IMG/VR virus record: IMGVR_UViG_3300046507_000614
Coordinates: 1-23,120 of that record
Direction: 5' to 3' (one strand)
DNA length: 23,120 nucleotides
Source of the DNA: a virus
Shown here: positions 12,733-20,720 of the stretch, one piece after another
How positions within the stretch are numbered: position 1 is the first letter of the stretch
Layout of the letters: each line of letters begins with the position of its first letter
Notes under the pieces: model-generated
The model's input: the letters and a program-made list of their open reading frames with translations, nothing else
Databases searched by the model: none
What the model was told of the DNA's origin: nothing
Made by a program: the position numbers and the translations under genes

Positions 12733-12758
12733 AAACCCGGCCATTGCGCCGGGTTTTT
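12733..12758 (+). terminator. Intrinsic terminator before the late operon
   Basis: A perfect 9-bp stem (AAACCCGGC 12733-12741, loop CATTGC, GCCGGGTTT 12748-12756) runs into a run of five T. It should stop transcripts from the early operon 18 bases before the holin gene, as expected if late expression needs an antiterminator. Confidence 0.8.
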
Positions 12759-12776
12759 GCGTTCATGGGGTAGGCG

Positions 12777-13115
12777 ATGACAAGCGAGCAACAAGCACTG
12801 GCAGAGATGCCGATCTGGTTAGTGATCGTCCTGGCGTTGGTCGGTGGCGTGTCGGGGGAGATGTGGCGGGCGGACAAAGATGGAGCACGGGGCTGGGCGT
12901 TGTTGCGCAGGCTCGCGCTTCGGTCGGGTGCCTGCATTGTCTGCGGGGTAACGGCAATGATGTTGATGATCGCTGCCGGCATGACGATCTGGACGGCGGG
13001 CGCTTTGGGTTGCCTCACAGCTATGGCCGGCGCCGATGTTGCTATCGGGTTGTACGAACGATGGGCTGCCAAGCGGCTTGGCCTTTCCGAATCGGCATCG
13101 ACCGACCGCACCTAA
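12777..13115 (+). CDS. Phage holin (LydA-type)
   Basis: A 112-aa protein with about three membrane helices: IWLVIVLALVGGVSGEMW, then SGACIVCGVTAMMLMIAAGM, then IWTAGALGCLTAMAGADVAI. The tail is basic (RWAAKRLG). The plan and the phrase MWRADKDGARGW fit the LydA-type holins of Proteobacterial phages, which time host lysis by forming lesions in the inner membrane. It is the first gene after the terminator. No endolysin follows directly, so the rest of the lysis genes must lie further right. The ribosome site before the ATG at 12777 is weak; a start at Met11 is possible and would still give all three helices. Confidence 0.83.
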   Translation: MTSEQQALAEMPIWLVIVLALVGGVSGEMWRADKDGARGWALLRRLALRSGACIVCGVTAMMLMIAAGMTIWTAGALGCLTAMAGADVAIGLYERWAAKRLGLSESASTDRT

Positions 13116-13178
13116 GAGGCAGGGGCGGAGCGGGGCGCCGGTTTTTCCGGGTCCTCCCCGAGGGCCGCCCCCTACACG

Positions 13179-13196
13179 GGTTACGGAACTCGCGGG
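13179..13196. other. Candidate cos packaging site
   Basis: GGTTACGG followed by AACTCGCGGG lies about 50 bp before the small-terminase gene, the position of cos in lambda-type phages. Lambda cosN has GGTTACGG and, a few bases later, CTCGCGGG, so both halves are recognisable with a shorter middle. The flanking GC-rich inverted sequences (13118-13172) fit a terminase recognition region. Confidence 0.5.
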
Positions 13197-13249
13197 ATCT
13201 CTGCAGCTGAGAATTTCACAGGGATGTCCGTCTTTTCAAAGGGTTAGAC

Positions 13250-13774
13250 ATGGGAAGAACAGTCAGCAAGGCCGACTTGAGCGAGATCGTCGGCCGCGAT
13301 GAACGCACCTTGACCCGCTGGCAGAACGACGGCATGCCTGTGACCGAGTTCGGCCTCGGTCGGGGCAACGAAAACCAATACGACACCGAAGCCGTGATTC
13401 AGTGGCTGATGCACCAAGCCGCACTCAACGGCAAAAAAGAATCTTCCCGCGATCGCCTCGACCGGATCCGCGCTGATCGTGAAGAACTCGCGATGGCCAA
13501 GGATCTTGGCGAGGTGGTCATCGCTGCCGATCTGATTGAGCGCTTCGAAGCAATGATCACCGCTGCAAAAGTGGAGCTGCTCAACTCTTTTCCCGACGTG
13601 CTGGCCGCCGAACTTTCGGCGCGCTACGACGTGGAAGTTGACGAGCAACTGATTCGCGACCCCATTGAAGCCATCCTGAGGAGGCTTTCTGACTATGACA
13701 AGGATGATGCCGCTTCAGATGGATATCCTGACGAATCGGACGATTCGGAGGGCCCTGAGGAAGACGGCGACTAA
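13250..13774 (+). CDS. Terminase small subunit (Nu1-like)
   Basis: A 174-aa DNA-recognition subunit of the packaging motor. The N-terminal winged helix-turn-helix is typical of lambda Nu1 (VSKADLSEIVGRDERTLTRW, then GMPVTEFGLGRGNENQYDTE, then AVIQWL). A long helix for oligomerisation follows (RDRLDRIRADREELAMAK). The C-terminus is very acidic (DYDKDDAASDG, then PDESDDSEGPEEDGD) and should bind the large subunit. An AAGGG ribosome site precedes the ATG. The 3' end overlaps the large-subunit gene by 80 bp, longer than usual, so that part is translated in two frames. The cos-like site lies just upstream. Confidence 0.88.
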   Translation: MGRTVSKADLSEIVGRDERTLTRWQNDGMPVTEFGLGRGNENQYDTEAVIQWLMHQAALNGKKESSRDRLDRIRADREELAMAKDLGEVVIAADLIERFEAMITAAKVELLNSFPDVLAAELSARYDVEVDEQLIRDPIEAILRRLSDYDKDDAASDGYPDESDDSEGPEEDGD

Positions 13775-15707
13775 AGCGCTGCGCGGCGCTTGCCGCAAGT
13801 GGGCGCCGCCGCCTCGCATGAGCATTATCGAGTGGGCGGACAAGTACCGCTGGCTCGCACCAGAAGAGGCAGCGCGCCCCGGCAAATATCGCTTTGACGT
13901 TACGCCTCACCTGATCTGGCCGGGCGGCCCACTGGAAGCGTTGGACGATCCAGCTGTCAGCGAAATCGTCGGCCGTAAGTCAGCGCAGGTTGCTTGGACG
14001 TCAGGCGTTTTGGGTAACGCCCTGGGTAAATGGATCGACATCGATCCGTCACCGATTCTGGTGCTTTTCCCCAAGGCCGAAGCGGCCAAGCAGTATGTTG
14101 GTGAAAAGCTCGAACCGATGATTGAAGCCACACCGCGGCTGCGCAAGAAAGTCGATCTGCGAAGCCGCAAGCTGCAGCAGCGGCAGGACTTCAAGCGCTT
14201 CCCGGGCGGCTTCCTGAAAATGGTGGGCTCAAACAGCCCGGCAAGTGTGAAGTCCACGCCAGTGCCGCGCGTTGCCATTGAAGAGCCGGACGACTGCAAC
14301 CTGAACCTGCGAGGCCAGGGCGACAGTATCAAGCTGGCCAAGGAACGACTGAAAACGTTTCGCCGTTCGAAGATCATCATCGGCGGTACACCGACGATCA
14401 AGGGCTTGTCCGCCATTGATGCGGAGCTGGAACTGTCGGACAAGCGCGTTGGCCTGGTGCCGTGTCATGAATGCGGCCAAGAGCACGCGTTGAGCTTCGA
14501 CAACTTGCACTGCGACGAGGATCCGGAATACCTGCATGAGGTGTACGGCAAGAAGCGGCCGGAGAAAACGTTCTACTCCTGCCCCCATTGCGGTGGAATC
14601 TGGGATGACAACCAGAAGAACGCCAACCTCAAGCACGGGCGCTGGTCGGCTACGGCTGAGTTTCGAGGTATCGCCGGTTACATCCTCAACGAGCTGTATG
14701 CGACGTTCTGGGGATCGCGTTTCCAAGTGCTAATGGAGAAAAAACTCCAAGCCGAACACGCGGCCTCACAAGGCAACATCGGCCCGATGATCGCCTTCGT
14801 CAACAGCTCCAAGGGCGAAAGCTACGAGTATCAGAGTGATGCACCGAAGACCGATGAGCTGGAAAAGCGTGCGGAACCTTACGCGGAGCTGACAGCGCCA
14901 AAAGGTGTCCTGCTGATCACCGTTGGCGTTGACGTCCAAGGCGACCGCCTCGCTCTCACCATCATCGGTTGGGGGCGAGGCGAGGAGTCGTGGCGCTTGT
15001 ACTGGGGTGAGCTTCACGGCAACCCCATTGATCCCCACGACGCCGTTTGGCAAGAACTGGATCGGGTTATTTCCCAACCCATACCGGTCGAAGGCGGTGC
15101 GCAACTGGCAGTATCGGCCGTCAGCATCGACAGCTCCGACGGCAACACCAGTGACGCGGTCTATGCCTACGTGCGAGATCGTCAACGCTACAACGTGATG
15201 GCGATCAAAGGCGCCTCTATCGACAGTCGCGACAAGGAAATCTTCACCAAGCCTCCGCAGTCGGTGGATACCTCACAGGACAACACCAAGGCTGCGAAAT
15301 ACGGCCTGCGCGTCCACATCGTCGGTACGCACAAAGCAAAGACGCTCATTGATGGGCGGCTGCGTCTCAAAGGTTCCGGGCCGGGGCGCATGCATTGGTA
15401 CAGCGAGATCCGCTCGGACTACTACGAGCAACTCACCAACGAAGTCTTGGCGCCGCACCCGCGTAACCCCAGCAAAATGGTTTGGCAAAAGAAAGCCGGC
15501 CGTCGCAACGAAGCGCTGGATTGCGAGGTGTATGCCTTGCACGCCGCTCGCAGCCTGAAAACTCACCTGTTACGCGATCACGAATGGGACCAGCTGGAGC
15601 AGCAGTTGCTGCAGCCAACCCTGTTCAGTACCGAACAACCGGTCGCACCGGTACCGCGTCGAGCAGCCGCTCGCGGGCGGGGCACCCGAAGTCGCGCGGG
15701 CTATTAA
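13695..15707 (+). CDS. Terminase large subunit (GpA family)
   Basis: A 670-aa packaging ATPase-nuclease of the lambda GpA family, which cuts cos and drives DNA into the head. The region WAPPPRMSIIEWADKYRWL opens the conserved part. The ATPase motif lies around GRKSAQVAWTSG (about 92-103) and the acidic Walker B in VAIEEPDD. A zinc-binding pair of CxxC motifs (PCHECGQEH and YSCPHCGG) comes next. The nuclease begins at GVDVQGDRLAL, with IDSSDGN and further acidic residues behind. A GAGGAGG ribosome site lies about ten bases before the ATG at 13695. The C-terminus is rich in Arg, Ala and Pro. Confidence 0.93.
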   Translation: MTRMMPLQMDILTNRTIRRALRKTATKALRGACRKWAPPPRMSIIEWADKYRWLAPEEAARPGKYRFDVTPHLIWPGGPLEALDDPAVSEIVGRKSAQVAWTSGVLGNALGKWIDIDPSPILVLFPKAEAAKQYVGEKLEPMIEATPRLRKKVDLRSRKLQQRQDFKRFPGGFLKMVGSNSPASVKSTPVPRVAIEEPDDCNLNLRGQGDSIKLAKERLKTFRRSKIIIGGTPTIKGLSAIDAELELSDKRVGLVPCHECGQEHALSFDNLHCDEDPEYLHEVYGKKRPEKTFYSCPHCGGIWDDNQKNANLKHGRWSATAEFRGIAGYILNELYATFWGSRFQVLMEKKLQAEHAASQGNIGPMIAFVNSSKGESYEYQSDAPKTDELEKRAEPYAELTAPKGVLLITVGVDVQGDRLALTIIGWGRGEESWRLYWGELHGNPIDPHDAVWQELDRVISQPIPVEGGAQLAVSAVSIDSSDGNTSDAVYAYVRDRQRYNVMAIKGASIDSRDKEIFTKPPQSVDTSQDNTKAAKYGLRVHIVGTHKAKTLIDGRLRLKGSGPGRMHWYSEIRSDYYEQLTNEVLAPHPRNPSKMVWQKKAGRRNEALDCEVYALHAARSLKTHLLRDHEWDQLEQQLLQPTLFSTEQPVAPVPRRAAARGRGTRSRAGY

Positions 15708-15717
15708 GGAAACATAC

Positions 15718-15933
15718 ATGACAGACGCACAACAGCGCCTCGCGGAAGTCCGGGCGGCGATCTCTGACGTCCTGAAAAAAGGCCAGCGCCTGCGCCGTTC
15801 AGATCGCGAGCTTTATCGCGCAGAGCTGAACAGCTTGCGTCTTCTGGAGCAGCAGTACGCCCGCGAGGTCGCGTTGGAACAGGCTCAACAAATGGGACGT
15901 GGCCGCAACCGCGTCTCCTACATGAAGATCTGA
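15718..15933 (+). CDS. Head-tail joining protein gpW
   Basis: A 71-aa protein of the lambda gpW family, which plugs the portal and prepares the neck for tail attachment. The typical helical pattern QQRLAEVRAAISDVLKKGQ, then DRELYRAELNSLRLLEQQY is visible, with a basic end (GRGRNRVSYMKI). An AAGGA ribosome site precedes the ATG. Its place between terminase and portal is the one found in lambda. Confidence 0.88.
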   Translation: MTDAQQRLAEVRAAISDVLKKGQRLRRSDRELYRAELNSLRLLEQQYAREVALEQAQQMGRGRNRVSYMKI

Positions 15934-15935
15934 CT

Positions 15936-17546
15936 ATGGGATTTTTTCGAAAAGACCCGGCCGAGCTGCTGATGCGCGAGGCCATCAAACTCGCCAAGAC
16001 GGCAAGCGAGTCCAGGCCTATCGTCGCCCAAGGGGGCGGGGGCGGTGTTGAGACGCGTTGGCGCGGCGCGTCTCGCGTGCTGCGCAGCATGGCCAGTTGG
16101 ATTCCCGGTCTCGGCAGTCCGCGTCGGGATCTAGACCAAAACGAGCGTCGAATGCTGGTTGCTCGCTCGCGAGATGCCATGCGCAACCACTTGATAGCCC
16201 GTGCGGCGATCACGCGCTTGCGCACCAATGTTGTAGGTACTGGGCTGGTTTGCCGGTCACAGATCGATCATGACGCATTGGGTATCGACGAGACGCAAGC
16301 TGAGAAAATCAACAATCAGCTTGATCGCTTGTGGTCGCTGTACGCCGACGATCCACGTGAATGCGATGCCGAAGCGACACTGAACCACTACCAGCTACAG
16401 GCCCTAGTATTGATCTCTTCCATGGTGGGTGGTGACGTGCTGATTGCCAGTCCTGACGATGAACGACCTGGCTGCATATTCAGCACGCGCTTGCAGTTGA
16501 TCGAATCTGACCGGGTTTGTAATCCAGCCGGGAAACTTGATGGCGCAAGTCTCGTGGACGGCGTCGAATTCGACCGGCTGGGGGCGCCGCTGGCGTATCA
16601 CGTCTGCACCGGATACCCCAACGAATACACCGCCGGCCAAGCGCTGAAATGGGAGCGTCTGCCAGCTTTTGGCGAGGCCACGGGCCGGCGTCGCGTCATG
16701 CACGTAATGGCCGACAAGGAACGTCCCGGGCAGAAGCGCGGAGCGCCTTATCTGGCTCCGGTGCTGGAACCGCTGCAGAAGTTGGAGCGCTACAGCAGCG
16801 CCGAGCTGATGGCGGCGGTGATCTCCGCAATGTTCACGGTGTTCATCAAAAAAACCAACGACTTTCAGGTCGGGAATCTCCCGCTGACCGCGTTAGCCAA
16901 CGAAGGCGACGGTACAGGAGGAGACACAACGGCTGACGGCGAACTGGCTCTGGGCGAGGGGGCGATTGTTGACTTGGGCCAAGGTGAGGAACCGGTAATC
17001 GCCAATCCTGCACGGCCTAATGCGCAGTTCGATCCGTTCTTTACGGCAGTGGTCAAGGAAATCGGCGCCGCTTTGGAGCAACCGATGGAAGAGCTGTTGC
17101 TCCACTACAGCAGCAGTTACAGCGCAGCCCGTGCCGCGATGTTGCAGGCGTGGCGTTTTTATAGCCTGCGCCGCTGGTGGTTGATATGTGACTTTTGCCA
17201 GCCCAGTCGGGAATTGCTGATAGATGAGGCGGTGGCCCGTGGACTGATCACTTTGCCGGGTTATGCGGATCCGGCGAAACGCAAAGCCTACTGCCAGGCC
17301 ATCTGGATCGGCCCCGCTCGGGGTGCCATTGATGAGCTGAAGGAAGCCAACGCTGCCGGTAAGCGCATCGAGATTGGCGTCAGCAACGAAACGCTGGAAA
17401 CCGCTGCGATGACCGGCGAGCCGTGGCAACAGGTATATCGGCAGCGCGTGCGCGAAGTCACTCAGCGGCGCAACGATGGCCTGCACGTTTTACCCAAAGG
17501 GCGGGAGCAAGAAACACCGCCGTCCGCCAACCCCAACGAGGAATAA
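15936..17546 (+). CDS. Portal protein (lambda gpB family)
   Basis: A 536-aa protein forming the dodecameric DNA-entry ring at the unique head vertex. The conserved N-terminal part is clear (ARSRDAMRNHLIARAAITRL, then TNVVGTGLVCRSQID). It is followed by the stem and wing region with LERYSSAELMAAVISAMFTV and the LLHYSSSYSAARAAMLQAWR motif typical of the family. The length is normal. It begins two bases after gpW and ends two bases before the protease gene, so the three form a tight block. Confidence 0.92.
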   Translation: MGFFRKDPAELLMREAIKLAKTASESRPIVAQGGGGGVETRWRGASRVLRSMASWIPGLGSPRRDLDQNERRMLVARSRDAMRNHLIARAAITRLRTNVVGTGLVCRSQIDHDALGIDETQAEKINNQLDRLWSLYADDPRECDAEATLNHYQLQALVLISSMVGGDVLIASPDDERPGCIFSTRLQLIESDRVCNPAGKLDGASLVDGVEFDRLGAPLAYHVCTGYPNEYTAGQALKWERLPAFGEATGRRRVMHVMADKERPGQKRGAPYLAPVLEPLQKLERYSSAELMAAVISAMFTVFIKKTNDFQVGNLPLTALANEGDGTGGDTTADGELALGEGAIVDLGQGEEPVIANPARPNAQFDPFFTAVVKEIGAALEQPMEELLLHYSSSYSAARAAMLQAWRFYSLRRWWLICDFCQPSRELLIDEAVARGLITLPGYADPAKRKAYCQAIWIGPARGAIDELKEANAAGKRIEIGVSNETLETAAMTGEPWQQVYRQRVREVTQRRNDGLHVLPKGREQETPPSANPNEE

Positions 17547-17548
17547 CC

Positions 17549-18781
17549 ATGCCCCGCGCATTCGAGCTGGCTGCATCGCAGCCGTGGCTGATGCTGCCTG
17601 GCGCCCTGGATAACTTGCTGACCATTGCAGACCGCATGGGTGATCCAGCGGCGCTGGAAACACGCACCGGCATGCGACTGGATAACAGCCGCACTGTCAG
17701 CGTACGCAATGGTGTGGCGATCATCCCGGTAGTCGGTCCGGTGTTTCGCTATGCCAACCTTTTTACCGAGATCAGCGGCGCGACCAGCACTCAGGTGCTG
17801 GCCACCGACCTGCAGACCGCGCTCGATGATCCCAAGGTAAGCGCGATCATCCTGAACATTGACAGCCCAGGCGGCGTCGCAGCCGGCATCAACGAACTGG
17901 CTGACCAGATCCATGCGGCCCGTGACCGTAAACGCATCGTCGCCTACATCGGCGGCACCGGTGCAAGCGCGGCCTATTGGATTGCTTCGGCTGCCAACGA
18001 GATCGTCATCGACGAAACGGCACTGGCCGGGAGTATCGGTGTGGTTGTTGAAGCCGTGGTCGGGGGCGAAGAAGCCAGCGGTCGTAAGCGCTACCAGATC
18101 GTCAGCCGCAATGCCCCGAACAAGCGCGTGGATCTTTCCACCGAAGAAGGGCGGGCCAAGGTTGGCGAAACGGTCGATGCCATGGGCGATGTGTTCGTCG
18201 CCAAGGTGGCCCGCAACCTGGGCGTGGAGCCGGAGCGTGTCCCAGAGATGGGCGACTTCGGAGGCCTTCGTGTTGGCGCCACAGCTGTCGAGTCCGGCTT
18301 GGCCCACCGTCTGGGGTCGCTTGAAACATTGATTACCGAACTGGCCAAACCGGCCGTCACTCAACCGAGGAAATACAACATGACCACCGTCAGCAGCACG
18401 GCGGAGTTGCGTGAGGCGCTGGCCGCCGGCACGGATCCGCAAACCATCGAAATCGCTCAGGCCAATCAACCGGATCTCGAAAGCATCCGAACCCAAAGTC
18501 GCGAGGAGGGCGCTACTGCAGAGCGGCAACGCATCACCGGCATCAATGCAATGGCCAGCAGGGGTTTCGAAACTGAAATCTCCGCTGCCATCGAAGCAGG
18601 CTCCACGGTTGAAGCTACAGCGCTACAGCTGTTCAAGGCTGCGCAGGATCGCGGCATTTCCCTTAACGCCATCAAGGCCGACGCCACCGGTGCATCAACG
18701 TCCACTCCTGCGGGCGATGCCGCTCAGGGTGAGCGCAAGGCCGTCGTAAACGCCATCGTCGAGGGCGCCTCGCGCCGCTGA
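17549..18781 (+). CDS. Head maturation protease, S49 family (lambda gpC-like) with scaffold domain
   Basis: A 410-aa capsid protease. Residues about 50-270 form the S49 (SppA/ClpP-fold) domain: LNIDSPGGVAAGI (103-115), then YIGGTGASAAYWIASAANE with nucleophile Ser140, then GSIGVV (161-166) and Lys192 as the probable base. The last ~130 residues are Ala-, Glu- and Gln-rich and helical, as in the lambda Nu3 scaffold. I chose the ATG at 17549 because a GAGGAA ribosome site lies just upstream; the open frame before it is a shadow of the portal gene. An internal in-frame start for a separate scaffold is listed separately. Confidence 0.9.
   Translation: MPRAFELAASQPWLMLPGALDNLLTIADRMGDPAALETRTGMRLDNSRTVSVRNGVAIIPVVGPVFRYANLFTEISGATSTQVLATDLQTALDDPKVSAIILNIDSPGGVAAGINELADQIHAARDRKRIVAYIGGTGASAAYWIASAANEIVIDETALAGSIGVVVEAVVGGEEASGRKRYQIVSRNAPNKRVDLSTEEGRAKVGETVDAMGDVFVAKVARNLGVEPERVPEMGDFGGLRVGATAVESGLAHRLGSLETLITELAKPAVTQPRKYNMTTVSSTAELREALAAGTDPQTIEIAQANQPDLESIRTQSREEGATAERQRITGINAMASRGFETEISAAIEAGSTVEATALQLFKAAQDRGISLNAIKADATGASTSTPAGDAAQGERKAVVNAIVEGASRR
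18380..18781 (+). CDS. Nested scaffold protein (Nu3-like), internal start
   Basis: Inside the protease gene an ATG (codon 278) is preceded by GAGGA eight bases upstream, a ribosome site as good as those of the neighbouring genes. Translation from here gives 133 aa beginning MTTVSSTAELREALAAG, wholly helical and without the protease domain. Lambda makes its scaffold Nu3 from the same kind of in-frame internal start in gene C. The nested product is inferred from the ribosome site and this parallel. Confidence 0.65.
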   Translation: MTTVSSTAELREALAAGTDPQTIEIAQANQPDLESIRTQSREEGATAERQRITGINAMASRGFETEISAAIEAGSTVEATALQLFKAAQDRGISLNAIKADATGASTSTPAGDAAQGERKAVVNAIVEGASRR

Positions 18782-18793
18782 TTGGAGAACTTC

Positions 18794-19144
18794 ATGAGCA
18801 ACCCAGAACGCCAAACCTATGTCCCGGACCAACTGTCCGCCGGTGCCTTCCCGGTGATGATTGACACCGCCGTGATCGCTTCCGGCCAGAAGCTCAGTCG
18901 AGGCGCTGTCCTTGGGCAAGTAACGGCCAGTGGTGAATACGTGCTGTGCAAGGCCGCAGCGACCGATGGCTCCGAAGCTCCTGCGGCTGTACTGGATCAG
19001 TCCACTGATACGACCTCAGGCGCGCAGGTAGCGCCCATCCGCCTGACCGGTGAAGTGCTGGCCAGTCAACTCACTCTCGGCGAGGGCTTTACTTTGGCGC
19101 AGGCAAAAGCTGCGCTGCGTTCCCTGTGCCTGTTCGTTCGTTAA
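18794..19144 (+). CDS. Head decoration protein (lambda gpD family)
   Basis: A 116-aa protein that trims the capsid surface at three-fold axes and stabilises the expanded head. The family pattern is visible (GAFPVMIDTAVIASGQKLSR, then GAVLGQVTASGEYVLCKAAA, then APAAVLDQSTDTT). I begin at the ATG at 18794, where GGAG lies seven bases upstream, rather than at the TTG at 18782. It sits between protease/scaffold and major capsid genes, as in lambda. Confidence 0.88.
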   Translation: MSNPERQTYVPDQLSAGAFPVMIDTAVIASGQKLSRGAVLGQVTASGEYVLCKAAATDGSEAPAAVLDQSTDTTSGAQVAPIRLTGEVLASQLTLGEGFTLAQAKAALRSLCLFVR

Positions 19145-19157
19145 TTCGGAGTCTTTG

Positions 19158-20186
19158 ATGGATATTTTTGATACCCGTACCATGCTTGAAGCAGTCGAGC
19201 AGATGCCAACCGCGCGGCGCTTTTTGCTGACCACTTTTTTCAACGGTGGCAGTCCTGTCACGTTCCCGACCAAAACCGTGGACATCGACATCATCAAAGG
19301 CAAACGCAAAATGGCGCCGTTTGTTAATCCTCGCCTGCCGGGCAGTGTGTCGTTGCGCGACGGCTATACCACCAGCACCTACAGCCCGCCGTACATTCAA
19401 CCCAAGCGCGAGACCACCGCCGAGCTGGTGCTCAAGCGTTCGGCCGGCGACAACCCGTTTTCCTCGCGTACTCCGCTGGAGCGTGCCGGGCAATTGCTCG
19501 GAAAGGATCTGCGCGATCTCGACGACGAAATCATCCGCCGGGAAGAATGGATGTGCGCCCAGGCACTCACCACGGGGAAGGTTCGCGTCGTGGGAGAAGG
19601 GGTGGATGACACCATCGACTTCCTGATGGCCAGCGATCACAAGATCAGCCTGGGCAGCGGTCAGTGGGGCACCGAAGACAGCGATCCGATTGCCAATCTT
19701 CGTAGTTGGAAGCGCAAGATTGCCAAGGATTCCGGCCGCACGGCAAACACCGTAGCCATGAGCGGCGAAGCGCTGGATGCATTTCAATCCAGCTCAATGG
19801 TGATGAAACAACTCAACACTCGCCGCGTTGACATGGGCTTGATCAAGCCAGAGGAACTGCCAGACGGCGTGACTTACCTGGGCTATCTGAATGATCCCGG
19901 CGTTGACCTTTACGGTTACGACGAGTGGTATCTGGATGACGAGGATGACGAGCAGCCAATGATTCCGGCAGGTGGCTTGATTCTCGGCTCGACTTCCACG
20001 CGCAACGCCATGCTGTACGGGGCGATTCAAGATCTGGAAGCCGTGGAAAGCGGCTTGGTCGAAGCGGCGCGCTTCCCGAAGAGCTGGGTGACCCAAGAGC
20101 CGAGCGCTCGTTGGCTGAAGCTGCAGAGCGCGGCGTTGGCTGGGCTGCTCGAGCCGGATGCGTTCATTTACGCCAAGGTGGTGTGA
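19158..20186 (+). CDS. Major capsid protein (lambda gpE family)
   Basis: A 342-aa HK97-fold capsid subunit of the lambda E family. It begins MDIFDTRTMLEAVEQM and has the conserved KRKMAPFVNPRLPG segment. YTTSTYSPPYIQPKRETTAE and ERAGQLLGKDLRDLDDEIIR follow. The C-terminal FPKSWVTQEPSARWLKLQSA, then PLEPD-type ending (LLEPDAFIYAKVV) is typical. A GGAG ribosome site lies before the ATG at 19158; the upstream open frame is a shadow of the decoration gene. Confidence 0.93.
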   Translation: MDIFDTRTMLEAVEQMPTARRFLLTTFFNGGSPVTFPTKTVDIDIIKGKRKMAPFVNPRLPGSVSLRDGYTTSTYSPPYIQPKRETTAELVLKRSAGDNPFSSRTPLERAGQLLGKDLRDLDDEIIRREEWMCAQALTTGKVRVVGEGVDDTIDFLMASDHKISLGSGQWGTEDSDPIANLRSWKRKIAKDSGRTANTVAMSGEALDAFQSSSMVMKQLNTRRVDMGLIKPEELPDGVTYLGYLNDPGVDLYGYDEWYLDDEDDEQPMIPAGGLILGSTSTRNAMLYGAIQDLEAVESGLVEAARFPKSWVTQEPSARWLKLQSAALAGLLEPDAFIYAKVV

Positions 20187-20187
20187 C

Positions 20188-20406
20188 ATGGCCAAGAAAG
20201 CGGATTTTCTGGTGATCGACGGTTGCGTGCAGGATGGCCGTGTCATTGTTGTGAAGGGCGAGCCTTACAGTCCACCAAGTAAAGAGGTTGTGGAAGCGTT
20301 ACTCGCCGAGGGGCGTATCGCTCCACTGAAGGATCCCAGAGCACAAGAACTGCTGCGCCAACAATCGGGCGTTGCCAATGGGGACGACGACAGCGGCGGT
20401 GAGTGA
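20188..20406 (+). CDS. Small head protein of unknown function
   Basis: A 72-aa protein directly after the major capsid gene, in the place of lambda FI. It begins MAKKADFLVIDGCVQDGRVI with a beta-rich first half and KGEPYSPPSKEVVEALLAEG, and ends in an acidic Gly/Asp tail. I see no FI similarity. By position it may act at the head-tail connection or in packaging. The start follows the capsid stop by one base, and the stop overlaps the next start. Confidence 0.72.
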   Translation: MAKKADFLVIDGCVQDGRVIVVKGEPYSPPSKEVVEALLAEGRIAPLKDPRAQELLRQQSGVANGDDDSGGE

Positions 20407-20720
20407 TGGGCTTTCGCGAATTGAGCGACGACATGGACGCCCTGGTGCTGGATGGCTTGGGCGACATGGCAACGGTCGGCGGTCGAGAGATCGCCGGATT
20501 CTTTTCCGCGCCATGGCTGCAGCCACGCATGGGGCGGATCAACACCGCATTGCGCGAGCCTCAATTTGAGATTCGCGTCGTCGATGCGGCGGGTGTAGAG
20601 CCGGGGCAACTGGTCTTAGTAGATCTGGCAAAGCAGGACGGGGGAGGCCAGTACGATCTGGTCAAGCTTGAGCCAGATGGTTCCGGCTGGGTGGCATTGC
20701 TTTTGAGGGCTAAAGCATGA
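20406..20720 (+). CDS. Head-tail connector protein (FII-like by position)
   Basis: A 104-aa protein. The part ATVGGREIAGFFSAPW, followed by strands QFEIRVVDAAGVEPGQLVLV and GSGWVALLLRA, resembles the small beta-barrel connectors of the lambda FII type. These close the head and contact the tail. The ATG at 20406 shares one base with the previous stop (TGATG); a GTG one codon earlier is possible. It overlaps the next gene by ATGA. The family call rests on size, predicted strands and position. Confidence 0.6.
   Translation: MGFRELSDDMDALVLDGLGDMATVGGREIAGFFSAPWLQPRMGRINTALREPQFEIRVVDAAGVEPGQLVLVDLAKQDGGGQYDLVKLEPDGSGWVALLLRAKA

Noticed and set aside
12698-13210. Plus-strand frame of 170 codons overlapping the holin
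   Set aside because: It shares the strand with the holin in another frame, spans the terminator and cos-like region, and has no credible start or domain.
17462-18529. Minus-strand frame of 355 codons across the protease gene
   Set aside because: Antisense to the S49 protease, no ribosome site and no family pattern; a codon-bias shadow.
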